Assembly: GCA_037441565.1 (NCBI GenBank)
Contig: JBBIRW010000002.1
Coordinates: forward strand, 1-64,000
Length of the DNA: 64,000 bases
Direction of reading: 5' to 3'
Source of the DNA: JBBIRW01 sp037441565
GTDB taxonomy: Bacteria > Desulfobacterota > JBBIRW01
Part shown: positions 33,882-42,883 of the stretch, one piece after another
Position numbering within the stretch: the stretch's first letter is position 1
Layout of the letters: every line of letters starts with the position of its first letter
Position numbers and translations under genes: made by a program
The notes under the pieces: model-generated
Seen by the model: the letters and a program-made list of their open reading frames with translations, nothing else
Database searches by the model: none
What the model was told of the DNA's origin: nothing

Positions 33882-34544
33882 TTATCTTTTATATAGCGGG
33901 ATCGATTCGACTATCCTGCTAACCCCCTGCTTCATCAGTTCATCCGCAGAGATCCATCTGTATCCACCCCTTATAAATATGGGTAGCTGAAGAAGGTTCT
34001 CAGTAAGCGGAACCTGTGTTTCGTCAAAATAACTGCTCCATACAATCATGGATTCAGGAAATTTCCATATTACAACAGTAAAAGAGACAGAAGCACCCCT
34101 CTCAGCACCATACGATTTTCCAACCCTCTCTTCAAAGCGGAGAATGCACCCCCCGAATAATGCATCAACATCAAGGAGTGAGGCTATCCTCTTAAGTTCA
34201 TCTGAACTGTAAGTATCCTTTGCTTCATTTATTGCGTACATTACAGATAGTTCAGAAACGAGCTGAATACCTTCTTTCTCCAGTGACGCCCTTAACGCAT
34301 TATACAGTTTCTCCTCAGCACCTCTCTCTATAAACCCCATCTTTGTCCTGTATCCGGTCAATGGGCAGAAAACGAGGTCTGAAAACACAGGATCTCTCTG
34401 TGCCCTCATGAATGGAAGGATGGCAGCCTTTCTCAATTCAAAAGATGGGCCTCCGGACTGATCAACTGCCTCTTTGCCTTTAAATGTGTAGCATGATGGA
34501 ATAATCAGTATAAAAATCAAAACTTGAAAAAGTCTTTTGCTCAT
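33882..34544 (-). CDS. Probable lipoprotein, GNA1162/CsgG-N-like
   Basis: 220 residues. The signal peptide ends with the lipobox-like IIPSC, so it is probably lipid-anchored. The body, with KAAILPFMRAQRD, a helix pair and SLLDVDALFGGCILRFEERVG, resembles the TolB-N/CsgG-like fold also seen in the heads of the two propeller proteins in this window. No enzyme motif. It is convergent with rng with only three bases between stops and stands alone on the minus strand. Role unknown; an envelope lipoprotein is inferred. Confidence 0.6.
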   Translation of the reverse strand: MSKRLFQVLIFILIIPSCYTFKGKEAVDQSGGPSFELRKAAILPFMRAQRDPVFSDLVFCPLTGYRTKMGFIERGAEEKLYNALRASLEKEGIQLVSELSVMYAINEAKDTYSSDELKRIASLLDVDALFGGCILRFEERVGKSYGAERGASVSFTVVIWKFPESMIVWSSYFDETQVPLTENLLQLPIFIRGGYRWISADELMKQGVSRIVESIPLYKR

Positions 34545-34571
34545 TCTTTTATTCTATTATAATCAAACTTA

Positions 34572-34600
34572 TTGAAAAAAGGCTACAGCACCTATAAAAT
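34572..34600 (+). promoter_or_regulatory. Promoter of rplU-rpmA-obg
   Basis: TTGAAA (34572-34577), 17-base spacer, TAAAAT (34595-34600). The start near 34607 leaves a short leader with AGGAGG before the rplU ATG at 34625. Confidence 0.6.
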
Positions 34601-34624
34601 CTTATAATTCAGGAGGATAGGATA

Positions 34625-34939
34625 ATGTATGCTATAATTAAAACTGGTGGAAAACAGATCAGGGTTGAAGAGGGAAAGCTTATAAAGATAGAAAGAATCC
34701 CTGGTGATAAGGGGAGAGAGGTTGTATTCAGGGAAGTGCTGTTTGTTTCAAGAAATGGCGAAAACAGGGTAGGTTCCCCTTATGTGGAAAATGCATCTGT
34801 CATTGGAGAGATCGTGGAACAGGGGAAGGGAGAGAAGATTATTGTTTTTAAGATGAAAAGAAGAAAAAATTACCGGAGAAAGAAAGGGCACAGGCAGTTA
34901 TATACTGCTGTAAAGATAAAAGAGATAAGGATTGCATAA
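34625..34939 (+). CDS. rplU: 50S ribosomal protein L21
   Basis: 104 residues. It starts MYAIIKTGGKQIRVEEG, the L21 signature, and ends with the basic rRNA-binding KRRKNYRRKKGHRQ segment. CAGGAGG precedes the ATG. L21 binds 23S rRNA domain I next to L20. Standard order with rpmA and obg. Confidence 0.98.
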   Translation: MYAIIKTGGKQIRVEEGKLIKIERIPGDKGREVVFREVLFVSRNGENRVGSPYVENASVIGEIVEQGKGEKIIVFKMKRRKNYRRKKGHRQLYTAVKIKEIRIA

Positions 34940-34955
34940 GCAGGAGGTATGCCAT

Positions 34956-35219
34956 ATGGCACATAAAAAAGGGCAGGGATCAACAAGGAACGGCAGAGAC
35001 AGTGCGGGTCAGAGGCTTGGTATAAAGAGGTTTGGCGGTCAGATTGTAAAAGCAGGCAACATAATTGTGCGTCAGAGGGGGACAAAGTTCCATCCAGGGC
35101 TCAATGTGGGAATGGGAAGGGATCATACGATTTTTGCCCTGATTGACGGTGTGGTGCGCTTTGAGTCAACAGGGGACAGGAAGAGGGTTTGCGTATATCC
35201 TTTAAACCCCTCCTCATGA
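34956..35219 (+). CDS. rpmA: 50S ribosomal protein L27
   Basis: 87 residues from the ATG at 34956 (MAHKKGQGSTRNGRDS). A longer frame begins at 34932 but overlaps the rplU stop; the inner start has CAGGAGG at the usual distance and the conserved L27 N-terminus. There is no cleavable Firmicutes-type N-terminal extension. The N-terminal tail reaches the peptidyl transferase centre. Confidence 0.97.
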   Translation: MAHKKGQGSTRNGRDSAGQRLGIKRFGGQIVKAGNIIVRQRGTKFHPGLNVGMGRDHTIFALIDGVVRFESTGDRKRVCVYPLNPSS

Positions 35220-35236
35220 AGACCTCCCTGCAGTAG

Positions 35237-36247
35237 ATGGCAAAATTTATAGATGAAGTAAATATAAGGGTTAAGGCCGGTGATGGTGGGAGAGGATGCA
35301 TAAGCTTCCGCAGGGAGAAATTTGTCCCGAGGGGTGGGCCTGATGGAGGAGATGGCGGGAAAGGTGGTGATATTGTTCTTGTCACTGATCCACAGAAAAA
35401 TACCCTTCTTGACCTCCACCTCCAGAAATATTATAGGGCAAGGAATGGAGCTCACGGAAGAGGTAAAAGGCAGCATGGAAGAGATGCAGAGGATGTAGAA
35501 ATAAGGGTTCCTGTTGGAACGGTTATCAGGGATGCAGAAACGGGGAAAATAATAAAGGATATGATTGTCCCATGGGAGAGATTTGTTGTGGCAAAGGGAG
35601 GAAAGGGTGGAAGGGGAAATGCACATTTTGCAAAGCCAACAAGGCAGGTACCGAGATTTGCTGAGAATGGAGGCAAGGGGGAGGAAAAAACACTGATTCT
35701 GGAGCTAAAACTCCTTGCAGATTGCGGCATAGTGGGTGTTCCCAATGCTGGGAAATCAACACTACTTTCAAAGATTTCAGCTGCAAAACCTCGCATAGCA
35801 CCTTTTCCCTTCACAACCCTTGTACCAAACCTCGGAATGGTAAAATATAAAGATACGGACTTTGTTGTTGCTGACATACCAGGGATCATTGAAGGTGCAC
35901 ACAGGGGGGCTGGCCTCGGAATCAAATTTTTAAGGCACATAGAAAGGACAGGGGTTCTGCTCTTTCTCCTTGATATCTCACAACATCCCTATGAGGATGC
36001 AGGGAGCACATATAAGCTACTCCTCGATGAACTATCGCATCACTCAGAAAAGCTAACTTCAAAACCGAGGATCGTGGCATTAAACAAAATCGATATACCG
36101 GATGTAAGAAAGAAGATTCTGCACTGGATCCGATTTTTTGAAAGATTAAACATAAAACTCTTCCCTATCTCAGCAGTAACAGGAGAAGGTCTTGAGCCTC
36201 TCCTTGATGAAATAGCATTTTTAATAAAAAAGCTAAAAAGTGACTGA
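35237..36247 (+). CDS. obg: GTPase Obg/CgtA
   Basis: 336 residues. It has the glycine-rich Obg domain (GRGCISFRREKFVPRGGPDG onward), then the G domain with G1 GVPNAGKST, G3 DIPG and G4 NKID. It ends soon after the G domain and lacks the C-terminal OCT domain found in longer homologues. Obg assists late 50S assembly and stress control. It follows rpmA by 17 bases. Confidence 0.97.
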   Translation: MAKFIDEVNIRVKAGDGGRGCISFRREKFVPRGGPDGGDGGKGGDIVLVTDPQKNTLLDLHLQKYYRARNGAHGRGKRQHGRDAEDVEIRVPVGTVIRDAETGKIIKDMIVPWERFVVAKGGKGGRGNAHFAKPTRQVPRFAENGGKGEEKTLILELKLLADCGIVGVPNAGKSTLLSKISAAKPRIAPFPFTTLVPNLGMVKYKDTDFVVADIPGIIEGAHRGAGLGIKFLRHIERTGVLLFLLDISQHPYEDAGSTYKLLLDELSHHSEKLTSKPRIVALNKIDIPDVRKKILHWIRFFERLNIKLFPISAVTGEGLEPLLDEIAFLIKKLKSD

Positions 36248-36250
36248 CAG

Positions 36251-37393
36251 ATGCAAAGGAAACAGGAAAGCCTGAGGAAAAGGATATTTCAGAAGTTAAA
36301 GAGGGTTGTTGTCAAAATAGGAAGTGCTGTTCTTACAGATGAAGAAGGTAGGCTTGATCTGGAAACCTTTGATGATATAGCACGCTCTGTCCAGCATGCG
36401 AGAAAAAGGGGTGTAGAGTGCGTGATCGTGACATCAGGTGCTGTCGCTGCGGGCACAGGAGTTCTGGGTCTTAAGGAAAAACCGAAAACAATCCCGCAGA
36501 AACAGGCTGCAGCTGCTTGTGGTCAGGGTCTTCTTATGCAAACATATGAGAGTTTTTTTGGAAGATATAACCTGAGGGTTGCGCAAATACTCCTTACCCA
36601 CGAGGATTTAAAGGACAGAAAAAGATACAACAATGCAAAAAATACACTCTTTACACTTTTCAAATACGGAGTAATACCCATAATCAATGAGAACGACACA
36701 GTCGCTGTTGAGGAGATAAGATTCGGGGACAATGATTTATTAGCTGCACTGGTTACAAACCTTGTCGAGGCAGATGCCCTCATAATGCTAACTGATACCG
36801 ATGGACTTTTTGACAAAAATCCCAAGATACATGGTGACGCAATGCTTATACCACTAATTGAGGAGGTAACAGATGATATAGAGGCAATGGCTGAGAAATC
36901 CTGCAGTTTTGCTGGAACAGGTGGTATGCTAAGTAAGATACAGGCCGCAAGGCAGGTATCCTTCTTTGGTGTTTATACATTAATCGGGAATGGAAAAAGA
37001 AAGGGCGAGCTTCTCTCGATCCTCAGCGGTGAAGATAGGGGAACTCTTATACTTCCTAAAAAGGAAAGGATGAAAAGCAGGAAAGGATGGATCGCCTTTT
37101 CCCTGAAGCCTGTTGGTTCTATTGTTGTAGATGAAGGCGCAAAAAGGGCAATCCTTGAAAAGGGAAAGAGTCTGCTTCCATCAGGCATTAAGGATATCCT
37201 GGGTTCATTCAATACAGGCGACCTTGTGAAGTGTATTGATGAAAAAGGTGGGGAATTTGCAAGGGGTCTTGTCAACTATTCAAGTCGAGAGATCCTTTTG
37301 ATAAAGGGAAAAAAGACATCTGAAATAGAGAAGACCCTTGGATATAAAACCTTTGATGAGGTCATCCACAGGGATGACCTTGTTATCATTTAG
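36251..37393 (+). CDS. proB: Glutamate 5-kinase
   Basis: 380 residues. The amino-acid kinase domain (VVVKIGSAVLTDEEG; GVIPIINENDTVAVEEI) is followed by a C-terminal PUA domain (~285-370). It makes gamma-glutamyl phosphate, the first step of proline synthesis, which the next gene product reduces. Three bases separate it from obg. Confidence 0.97.
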   Translation: MQRKQESLRKRIFQKLKRVVVKIGSAVLTDEEGRLDLETFDDIARSVQHARKRGVECVIVTSGAVAAGTGVLGLKEKPKTIPQKQAAAACGQGLLMQTYESFFGRYNLRVAQILLTHEDLKDRKRYNNAKNTLFTLFKYGVIPIINENDTVAVEEIRFGDNDLLAALVTNLVEADALIMLTDTDGLFDKNPKIHGDAMLIPLIEEVTDDIEAMAEKSCSFAGTGGMLSKIQAARQVSFFGVYTLIGNGKRKGELLSILSGEDRGTLILPKKERMKSRKGWIAFSLKPVGSIVVDEGAKRAILEKGKSLLPSGIKDILGSFNTGDLVKCIDEKGGEFARGLVNYSSREILLIKGKKTSEIEKTLGYKTFDEVIHRDDLVII

Positions 37394-37411
37394 AAAGTAA
37401 GGGGGTGAGGG

Positions 37412-38671
37412 ATGGACTGGAAAGGGATGCTTTTAAATATCGCAAAAGGTGCAAGATTGGCCTCACACATCATGGCAACGATCCCGACAGATATGAAAAA
37501 CAGGGCGCTTTTGAGAATGGCAGAGGGGCTCGTTGAGAAAAAATCATATCTCCTTGAGGAAAACAGGAAGGATGTATCCGAGGCAAATAAGAAAAATCTC
37601 TCGAAGGCATTCATCGATCGTCTAACGCTCAATGAATCACGCATAAAAGCGATGGCTGATGGACTTCGTGAGGTCGCGTCCCTTCCTGACCCTGTTGGAG
37701 AGATCACAAGAATGTGGAGAAGACCAAATGGGCTTGTTGTTGGAAGGATGAGGATACCCCTCGGCGTTATTGGTATCATATATGAGTCAAGACCTAATGT
37801 CACTGCAGATGCAGCCGGGTTATGTATTAAGTCTGGAAATGCTGTGATCCTGAGAGGGGGTTCAGAATCGCTATGCTCAAACATCGCAATAGGAGAGATC
37901 CTTAAAGATGCTATGAGGAAAGAAGGGCTCCCTGAGGAAGCGCTGCAGATTATCCCATCCCCTGAGAGGGAGCTCATCAAGGAGATGCTTCAGCTTGAGG
38001 AATACATAGATCTTATAATACCAAGGGGTGGTGAGGGTCTTATAAGGTTTGTTGCTGAAAATTCGAGGATCCCTGTAATAAAACACTACAAGGGTGTTTG
38101 CCATATATATGTGGATGACGAAGCGGATCTTGATATGGCTGAGACTGTGTGCTTCAATGCAAAGGTCCAGAGGCCAGGGGTTTGCAATGCCATGGAAACA
38201 CTCCTTGTTCATGAATCGATTGCTCCCATCTTCCTTCCACATATGATTGAAATATTTGAAAGGGCATCAGTTGAAATAAGGGGGTGCAAGAGAACCTGTG
38301 AAATCGTGCCCCATATCAAAGAGGCAACTGAAGAGGACTGGTATGAGGAGTATCTTGATCTTATACTTGCTATAAAAGTGGTAAATGGGATTGATGAGGC
38401 AATTCAACATATACAGAAATACGGCTCCATGCATACGGATGCGATAATAACAAAAAATTATGAGAAGGCGATGAGGTTCATAAAAGAGGTCAACTCATCC
38501 CTTGTACTTGTCAATGCATCAACGAGATTTAATGACGGATACCAGCTCGGGCTCGGTGCTGAAATAGGCATAAGCACATCCAAGATCCATGCCTTTGGCC
38601 CTATGGGCCTTGAGGAATTGACAACAACAAAATTCATCGCTTTCGGCAGCGGGCAGATAAGGGAGAATTGA
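37412..38671 (+). CDS. proA: Gamma-glutamyl phosphate reductase
   Basis: 419 residues. An aldehyde dehydrogenase-like fold with the catalytic Cys in VQRPGVCNAMETLLVH (~255). It reduces gamma-glutamyl phosphate to glutamate semialdehyde with NADPH. AAGGGGGTGAGGG precedes the ATG at 37412. With proB it leaves only proC to complete proline synthesis. Confidence 0.97.
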   Translation: MDWKGMLLNIAKGARLASHIMATIPTDMKNRALLRMAEGLVEKKSYLLEENRKDVSEANKKNLSKAFIDRLTLNESRIKAMADGLREVASLPDPVGEITRMWRRPNGLVVGRMRIPLGVIGIIYESRPNVTADAAGLCIKSGNAVILRGGSESLCSNIAIGEILKDAMRKEGLPEEALQIIPSPERELIKEMLQLEEYIDLIIPRGGEGLIRFVAENSRIPVIKHYKGVCHIYVDDEADLDMAETVCFNAKVQRPGVCNAMETLLVHESIAPIFLPHMIEIFERASVEIRGCKRTCEIVPHIKEATEEDWYEEYLDLILAIKVVNGIDEAIQHIQKYGSMHTDAIITKNYEKAMRFIKEVNSSLVLVNASTRFNDGYQLGLGAEIGISTSKIHAFGPMGLEELTTTKFIAFGSGQIREN

Positions 38672-38681
38672 AGGAGTAAAA

Positions 38682-39329
38682 ATGCCTCTTGGCATACTTG
38701 GCGGAACATTCAATCCTGTTCACTATGGACATCTACGAAGTGCAGAGGAGGTAAGGGAGAGGTTTTCACTTGAAAGGATCATATTTATCCCAGCCTCAAT
38801 TCCACCCCATAAAACTGAAGACCTTATACCTTTTTATCATAGATATAGAATGGTGGAGCTTGCTGTGGCGGGCAATCAGTACTTTTCTGTATCAGACATA
38901 GAGGGAAAGAGGGGTGGAAGGTCCTATTCTGTTGAGACACTTGAGCTCCTTATGGAAAAAGAATCGGACAGGGAATTCTTTTTTATTGTAGGCTCAGATG
39001 CATTCAGTCAGTTTAAGACATGGAGAAGACCTTACGATATTCTCAAAATGACCAATATCATCATCATGGAAAGACCTGGCTTTCCCATTGAAAATATAAA
39101 AAAGTTCATTGAGGTTGAACTGGGGATCCCTTTCCAATATAATGATAATAATAAGATCCTGATCCCCACAGGGAAATCCATTCATCTAATGAAGGTAACA
39201 ATCCTTGATATATCCTCATCAGAAATTAGAAGAAAGATATATCTTGGTGAGTCAATAAGATATCTTGTTCCACCAGAAGTCGAAAAGTATATCGAGATGA
39301 ACAAGCTTTACAGGATTCAGGGGAGTTGA
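38682..39329 (+). CDS. nadD: Nicotinate-nucleotide adenylyltransferase
   Basis: 215 residues. It has the nucleotidyltransferase motif GGTFNPVHYGHL at the start and the C-terminal ISSSEIRRKI (SSTxIR-type) motif. It adenylates nicotinate mononucleotide in NAD synthesis. GGAG lies seven bases before the ATG. Its stop overlaps the TTG start of rsfS, a pairing found in many bacteria. Confidence 0.95.
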   Translation: MPLGILGGTFNPVHYGHLRSAEEVRERFSLERIIFIPASIPPHKTEDLIPFYHRYRMVELAVAGNQYFSVSDIEGKRGGRSYSVETLELLMEKESDREFFFIVGSDAFSQFKTWRRPYDILKMTNIIIMERPGFPIENIKKFIEVELGIPFQYNDNNKILIPTGKSIHLMKVTILDISSSEIRRKIYLGESIRYLVPPEVEKYIEMNKLYRIQGS

Positions 39330-39715
39330 CCGGGATAAAAGATTCAAGAAAAAAATCGAGAATATGTGCATCCCTTGCACTGGAGAAAAAGGCATTGGAT
39401 GTTGTAATCCTTGAGGTAAAAAAGCTCACAATGATAGCTGATTACTTCCTGATTTGCAGTGCAACGTCGAAGAAACATTCCCAGACAATCTGCGATTCTA
39501 TTGAAGAAGGGCTTTATAAGATTGGCATCCATCCCCTTGGAATCGAAGGATACACCGCAGGGGAGTGGATCCTTTTAGACTATGATGATGTTATTGTCCA
39601 TGTTTTCTATAAACCATTCAGGGAATTATACAATCTTGAGAAAATCTGGTATGATGCAAGAAGGATTGAAATATCGGAGAAGGGAAAGAGGGTGAGGTCT
39701 TCGAAAAGGACTTAG
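39326..39715 (+). CDS. rsfS: Ribosome silencing factor RsfS
   Basis: 129 residues, single RsfS/Iojap domain with IADYFLICSATSKKHSQ, GEWILLDYDDVIVHVF and REFYNLE-like REL YNLEKIW. It binds L14 and blocks subunit joining in starvation. The start is a TTG at 39326 overlapping the nadD stop; no ATG lies before the conserved domain, so the TTG is the best choice. Confidence 0.93.
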   Translation: MTGIKDSRKKSRICASLALEKKALDVVILEVKKLTMIADYFLICSATSKKHSQTICDSIEEGLYKIGIHPLGIEGYTAGEWILLDYDDVIVHVFYKPFRELYNLEKIWYDARRIEISEKGKRVRSSKRT

Positions 39716-39759
39716 ATTGAAATCATCCCTGCTCACGAAGGAAAGTGGAGGGAAATTTT

Positions 39760-41097
39760 ATGTATGGCCGAATAATCTTTTCCTTGATTCTTGTTATTAT
39801 GTTTGCATATCTCTACCACCTGAATCCACACCAGGTAACAATAACACTTCCTGACAACAGAAATATCTCAATTCCTGTAACAACACTTGTTCTCATCTCA
39901 TTTGCTGCAGGTGTGGTTTTTGTTATCCTTGTTAACATATACAGGGACAGCGTGAACTTCTTTTTAAAATTTAAGGAAAGAAGGAAAAAAAGATTGCTCG
40001 AAATGGCAAGAGAACTATTCCTCAAGGGATCCGAGGCATTCCGAAAGGGTGATCTTATAAAAGCCAGAACAGTGCTTACAAAAAGTATGGGGCTTGATCC
40101 AGCCCATCTGGACACATATCTCCTTCTTGCCGATACCCTGAGAAAGGAAAACAGGATAGATGAGGCCCTGGCTGTTCTCAACAAGATAAACCCGGCTGAT
40201 AGGGAAGACATAAGGTATCTCTTTAAACTTGAAGAGCTTTACAGGGATATGGGTGAATGGGACAAAGCAAGGGTTGCAGTCCAGAGGATACTCAAAAAGG
40301 ACGAGTCAAACCTTGAAGCATGGAAAAGGCTTCGTGATATAGAGCTTGCAGGGAAAAATATAAGGGATGCCTTTATTGCACAGAGAAAGGTAACGAAATT
40401 ATCAAAAGGGATTGCCACATGGGAAGAGGAATTGAAAACATACACAGGGCTTAAATATGAATATGCAAAATCCCTCTTTGAGGAAGGAAAGTATGATAAG
40501 GCAAAAAGAAGGTTGAAGGAAATCATAAGAGTTAATAAAACATTCATACCGGCCATCCTGCTGCTCGGTGAGGTATATGCAAAGATCGGAAAGGAGGACG
40601 GAGCGATCAAAATCTGGATGGATGGATATAATGAGACAAGAAATCCTGTTTTCATCCAGTATATAGAGGAGATGTTCATAAAGGAAGAGGCACCATTTGA
40701 GATATTACGGATTTACCAGAAAAGGCTATCAGAGGATCCTTCTGATGTAAAGATGAGGATTCTTTATGCAAAGCTCTGCCTGAGACTTGAGATGATCGAC
40801 GAGGCGATCTCTGAAATTATGAAACTGGAACAAAGCGGTGTTGAATTTAAACCCCTTAATCTGATGCTTGGAGAGGCATACAGAAAGAGAGGGAGATATA
40901 AGGAGGCCTCTGAAGAATTCAGAAAGGCACTATCAATTGATCAATCGTTGAAGCTGACCTTCACATGCACAGTTTGTGGTCATGAATACCCGGGATGGGT
41001 TCCAAGATGCAACAACTGTAGGTCATGGAATAGCATTGATCTAATTCTGATACAGAAGAAATCTACATTTATTCCAAGGGAATTTATGTTAATGTAG
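39760..41097 (+). CDS. lapB: LapA-LapB fusion, LPS-assembly TPR protein
   Basis: 445 residues from the ATG at 39760 (GGAGGG upstream; an earlier GTG at 39745 is part of the ribosome site). Residues 1-75 have two membrane helices like LapA (DUF1049: LYHLNPHQVTITLP, then LISFAAGVVFVILV). TPR repeats fill ~90-400, and the end carries the rubredoxin-like zinc site CTVCGHEYPGWVPRCNNC of LapB. In E. coli LapB with FtsH controls LpxC and LPS levels. Here both parts are one chain, with comF overlapping and rfaE2 downstream. Confidence 0.88.
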   Translation: MYGRIIFSLILVIMFAYLYHLNPHQVTITLPDNRNISIPVTTLVLISFAAGVVFVILVNIYRDSVNFFLKFKERRKKRLLEMARELFLKGSEAFRKGDLIKARTVLTKSMGLDPAHLDTYLLLADTLRKENRIDEALAVLNKINPADREDIRYLFKLEELYRDMGEWDKARVAVQRILKKDESNLEAWKRLRDIELAGKNIRDAFIAQRKVTKLSKGIATWEEELKTYTGLKYEYAKSLFEEGKYDKAKRRLKEIIRVNKTFIPAILLLGEVYAKIGKEDGAIKIWMDGYNETRNPVFIQYIEEMFIKEEAPFEILRIYQKRLSEDPSDVKMRILYAKLCLRLEMIDEAISEIMKLEQSGVEFKPLNLMLGEAYRKRGRYKEASEEFRKALSIDQSLKLTFTCTVCGHEYPGWVPRCNNCRSWNSIDLILIQKKSTFIPREFMLM

Positions 41098-41810
41098 TGG
41101 TGCTTTTAAAAGGACTTATCAATCTCTTATTTCCACCATATTGTCCGATTTGTGGAAAAAGTATACTGGACGAGGATGGAGCCGGATTCTGCAAGGATTG
41201 TATATCCCTCATGATCCCTATAAATGAGCCGTGCTGCCCCGGCTGCTCAACTCCTTATCCCAGCGCCTCGTTTGGCCACTTCTGCCAGGAATGCTCTGAA
41301 AGGGAGAGGTACTATGATCTTGGTCGCTCCCTCTTTATTTACCACGGAAAGATCAAGGAGGCAGTGCATCTCTTTAAATATGGTGGCAGGAGATCTCTAA
41401 TCAATTCCTTTGAGGAATTGATCCCGAGGAAAATTCCTGCTCCCCTTGGCAAATATGATCTCGTCATACCGGTTCCGCTTCACATAAGAAAACTCCGCAA
41501 AAGGGGCTTTAACCAGTCCCTTTTAATTGCGCGCACTGTTGGAAAGTTATGGGATATTGAGGTTGATCCATTTATACTCAAAAAAATAAAGGACACGCCT
41601 CCCCAGACGGAACTCAGTTACGATGAAAGGGTAATAAATGTTAAGGGAGCCTTTTCCGTCAATAATCCTGAAAGGATCCTTAAGAAAAATATACTCATAG
41701 TTGATGACGTCTTCACAACGGGTTCTACAATACGAGAATGTGCAAGGGAACTCAAAAGATCCGGTGCAAAAAGGGTTGATTTCTTTACCGTTGCAAGGGC
41801 TTTTTCATGA
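41097..41810 (+). CDS. comF: ComF-family phosphoribosyltransferase-like protein
   Basis: 237 residues. The N-terminal zinc-finger-like Cys pairs (CPICGKS, FCKDC, CPGCS, FCQEC) precede a PRPP-binding site ILIVDDVFTTGSTI (~200-213). The family includes B. subtilis ComFC, needed for DNA uptake; type IV pili in this genome would be compatible with that, but ComF is also widespread in non-competent bacteria. GTG start overlapping the lapB stop. Confidence 0.88.
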   Translation: MVLLKGLINLLFPPYCPICGKSILDEDGAGFCKDCISLMIPINEPCCPGCSTPYPSASFGHFCQECSERERYYDLGRSLFIYHGKIKEAVHLFKYGGRRSLINSFEELIPRKIPAPLGKYDLVIPVPLHIRKLRKRGFNQSLLIARTVGKLWDIEVDPFILKKIKDTPPQTELSYDERVINVKGAFSVNNPERILKKNILIVDDVFTTGSTIRECARELKRSGAKRVDFFTVARAFS

Positions 41811-41829
41811 AAATTTAATGGAAAAAGAT

Positions 41830-42327
41830 ATGAAAACCAAGATCAAAAGCCTTGATCAACTGAAGACAATAAGAGAAAAACTGAAAGGTGAAGGGAAGAA
41901 GGTGGTATTTACAAACGGTTGCTTTGATCTACTCCATATTGGACACATTAGATGCCTGGAGAGAGCAAAGGAGCTCGGAGATCTCCTTTTTGTTGCGATC
42001 AACAGTGACAGTTCTGTCAGAACCATAAAAGGTGCAAAGAGGCCTGTGATTCCACAAGAGGAAAGGGCAGAAATAATAGCAAGTCTTGCATGTGTCGATT
42101 TCGTAACAATATTTAACGAACCAGACCCATATAATTTGATAAAGGAGCTCCGGCCTGATGTTCTTGTGAAGGGTGGAGACTGGAAGCCCGATGAGATCGT
42201 GGGATCTGATATTGTCAGGGGATATGGAGGATCCGTGATCTCGATACCTTACCTTGAAGGCTATTCATCAAGCAGGATAATTGAGAAAATAATCTCTATT
42301 TACGGGAAGGATCTCCCTCCCTTTTAA
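41830..42327 (+). CDS. rfaE2: RfaE2/HldE-C-type heptose adenylyltransferase
   Basis: 165 residues from the ATG at 41830 (MKTKIKSL); 41818 is also possible, while a much longer frame starting inside comF is not. Motifs are VFTNGCFDLLHIGHIRCL (HxGH) and the C-terminal GYSSSRIIEKI. It transfers AMP to heptose 1-phosphate to make ADP-heptose for LPS core. The kinase partner domain is absent, so it is the split form. Its stop overlaps the convergent response-regulator stop by three bases. Confidence 0.9.
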   Translation: MKTKIKSLDQLKTIREKLKGEGKKVVFTNGCFDLLHIGHIRCLERAKELGDLLFVAINSDSSVRTIKGAKRPVIPQEERAEIIASLACVDFVTIFNEPDPYNLIKELRPDVLVKGGDWKPDEIVGSDIVRGYGGSVISIPYLEGYSSSRIIEKIISIYGKDLPPF

Positions 42328-42746
42328 TTGACTCCCACTGCCCTTTCTGCAAGTTCAACGACTTCCTCCCTTTTCACGGGTTTTGTGAGGTAACCGAAAA
42401 CCCCTTTATCCATTGCCTCCTGTCTCACATGATTATCTCCGAATGCTGTTATTAATATTACCTTTGAACTTGGATTTATATTCATGATCCTTGTTATTAA
42501 TTCCATTCCATCCATACCTGGCATCCGTAAATCTGTAATTATAAGCGGAAAATACTCCCTCTGGATTAATGGTATTGCATCAAGTGGATTTGATATGGCA
42601 GTGGGAATGAATCCGGCACGTTCAAGTATCTTTTTCATCGCATGCAGAAAATTATCATCATCATCAATTATAAGAACCTTTCTTATTGGTTGTTCTTGCA
42701 TTTGTAAGATAGGGAAAGCAATCCCCATGCCATTTTTCCTGTTCAT
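42324..42746 (-). CDS. Single-domain response regulator
   Basis: 140 residues. A receiver domain only: acidic pair VLIIDDDDN, phospho-acceptor Asp in LIITDLRMPGMDG, the Thr/Ser site VILITAFG and Lys in LTKPVKREE. A start at 42701 (MQEQPIRKV) would give a more usual 125-residue length; neither start has a clear ribosome site. No output domain, so it acts by protein contact. It lies after the AcuA-like gene with a 137-base gap and may be a separate unit. Confidence 0.85.
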   Translation of the reverse strand: MNRKNGMGIAFPILQMQEQPIRKVLIIDDDDNFLHAMKKILERAGFIPTAISNPLDAIPLIQREYFPLIITDLRMPGMDGMELITRIMNINPSSKVILITAFGDNHVRQEAMDKGVFGYLTKPVKREEVVELAERAVGVN

Positions 42747-42859
42747 GAAAGGGATTTATAACTTACTGTTTTTTGGGAGCTTTTATTAGTTATGCCTGAA
42801 AGAGGGTGGACTTATTATTATCAATTTTTGACAAATTTGCATTTTTAAATCTATTTTTA

Positions 42860-42874
42860 TTGACAATATGTCAA
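42860..42874. promoter_or_regulatory. Perfect inverted repeat TTGACA-ATA-TGTCAA in the gap before the response regulator
   Basis: A 15-base perfect palindrome lies 10 bases after the AcuA-like stop, inside an A+T-rich gap (42747-42883). Each arm reads as a -35 hexamer, but no good -10 stands at the right distance on the minus strand, so promoter or operator identity is open. Confidence 0.35.
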
Positions 42875-42883
42875 AGGAGCTAA

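Noticed and set aside
34545..34624. Possible L21 leader riboregulator
   Set aside because: After the predicted promoter only about 18 bases remain before the ATG, too short for a structured leader.
35123..35940. Minus-strand frames of 91-167 codons opposite obg
   Set aside because: Obg is unmistakable on the plus strand; the minus frames are Pro/Ser-rich shadows of its Gly-rich domain.
41701..41829. N-terminal extension of RfaE2 inside comF
   Set aside because: The extension overlaps the conserved PRPP motif of comF and is not part of the nucleotidyltransferase fold.
42841..42883. TTGACA motifs as a plus-strand promoter after the AcuA-like gene
   Set aside because: They would drive antisense transcription only, and no -10 hexamer is at a suitable distance.
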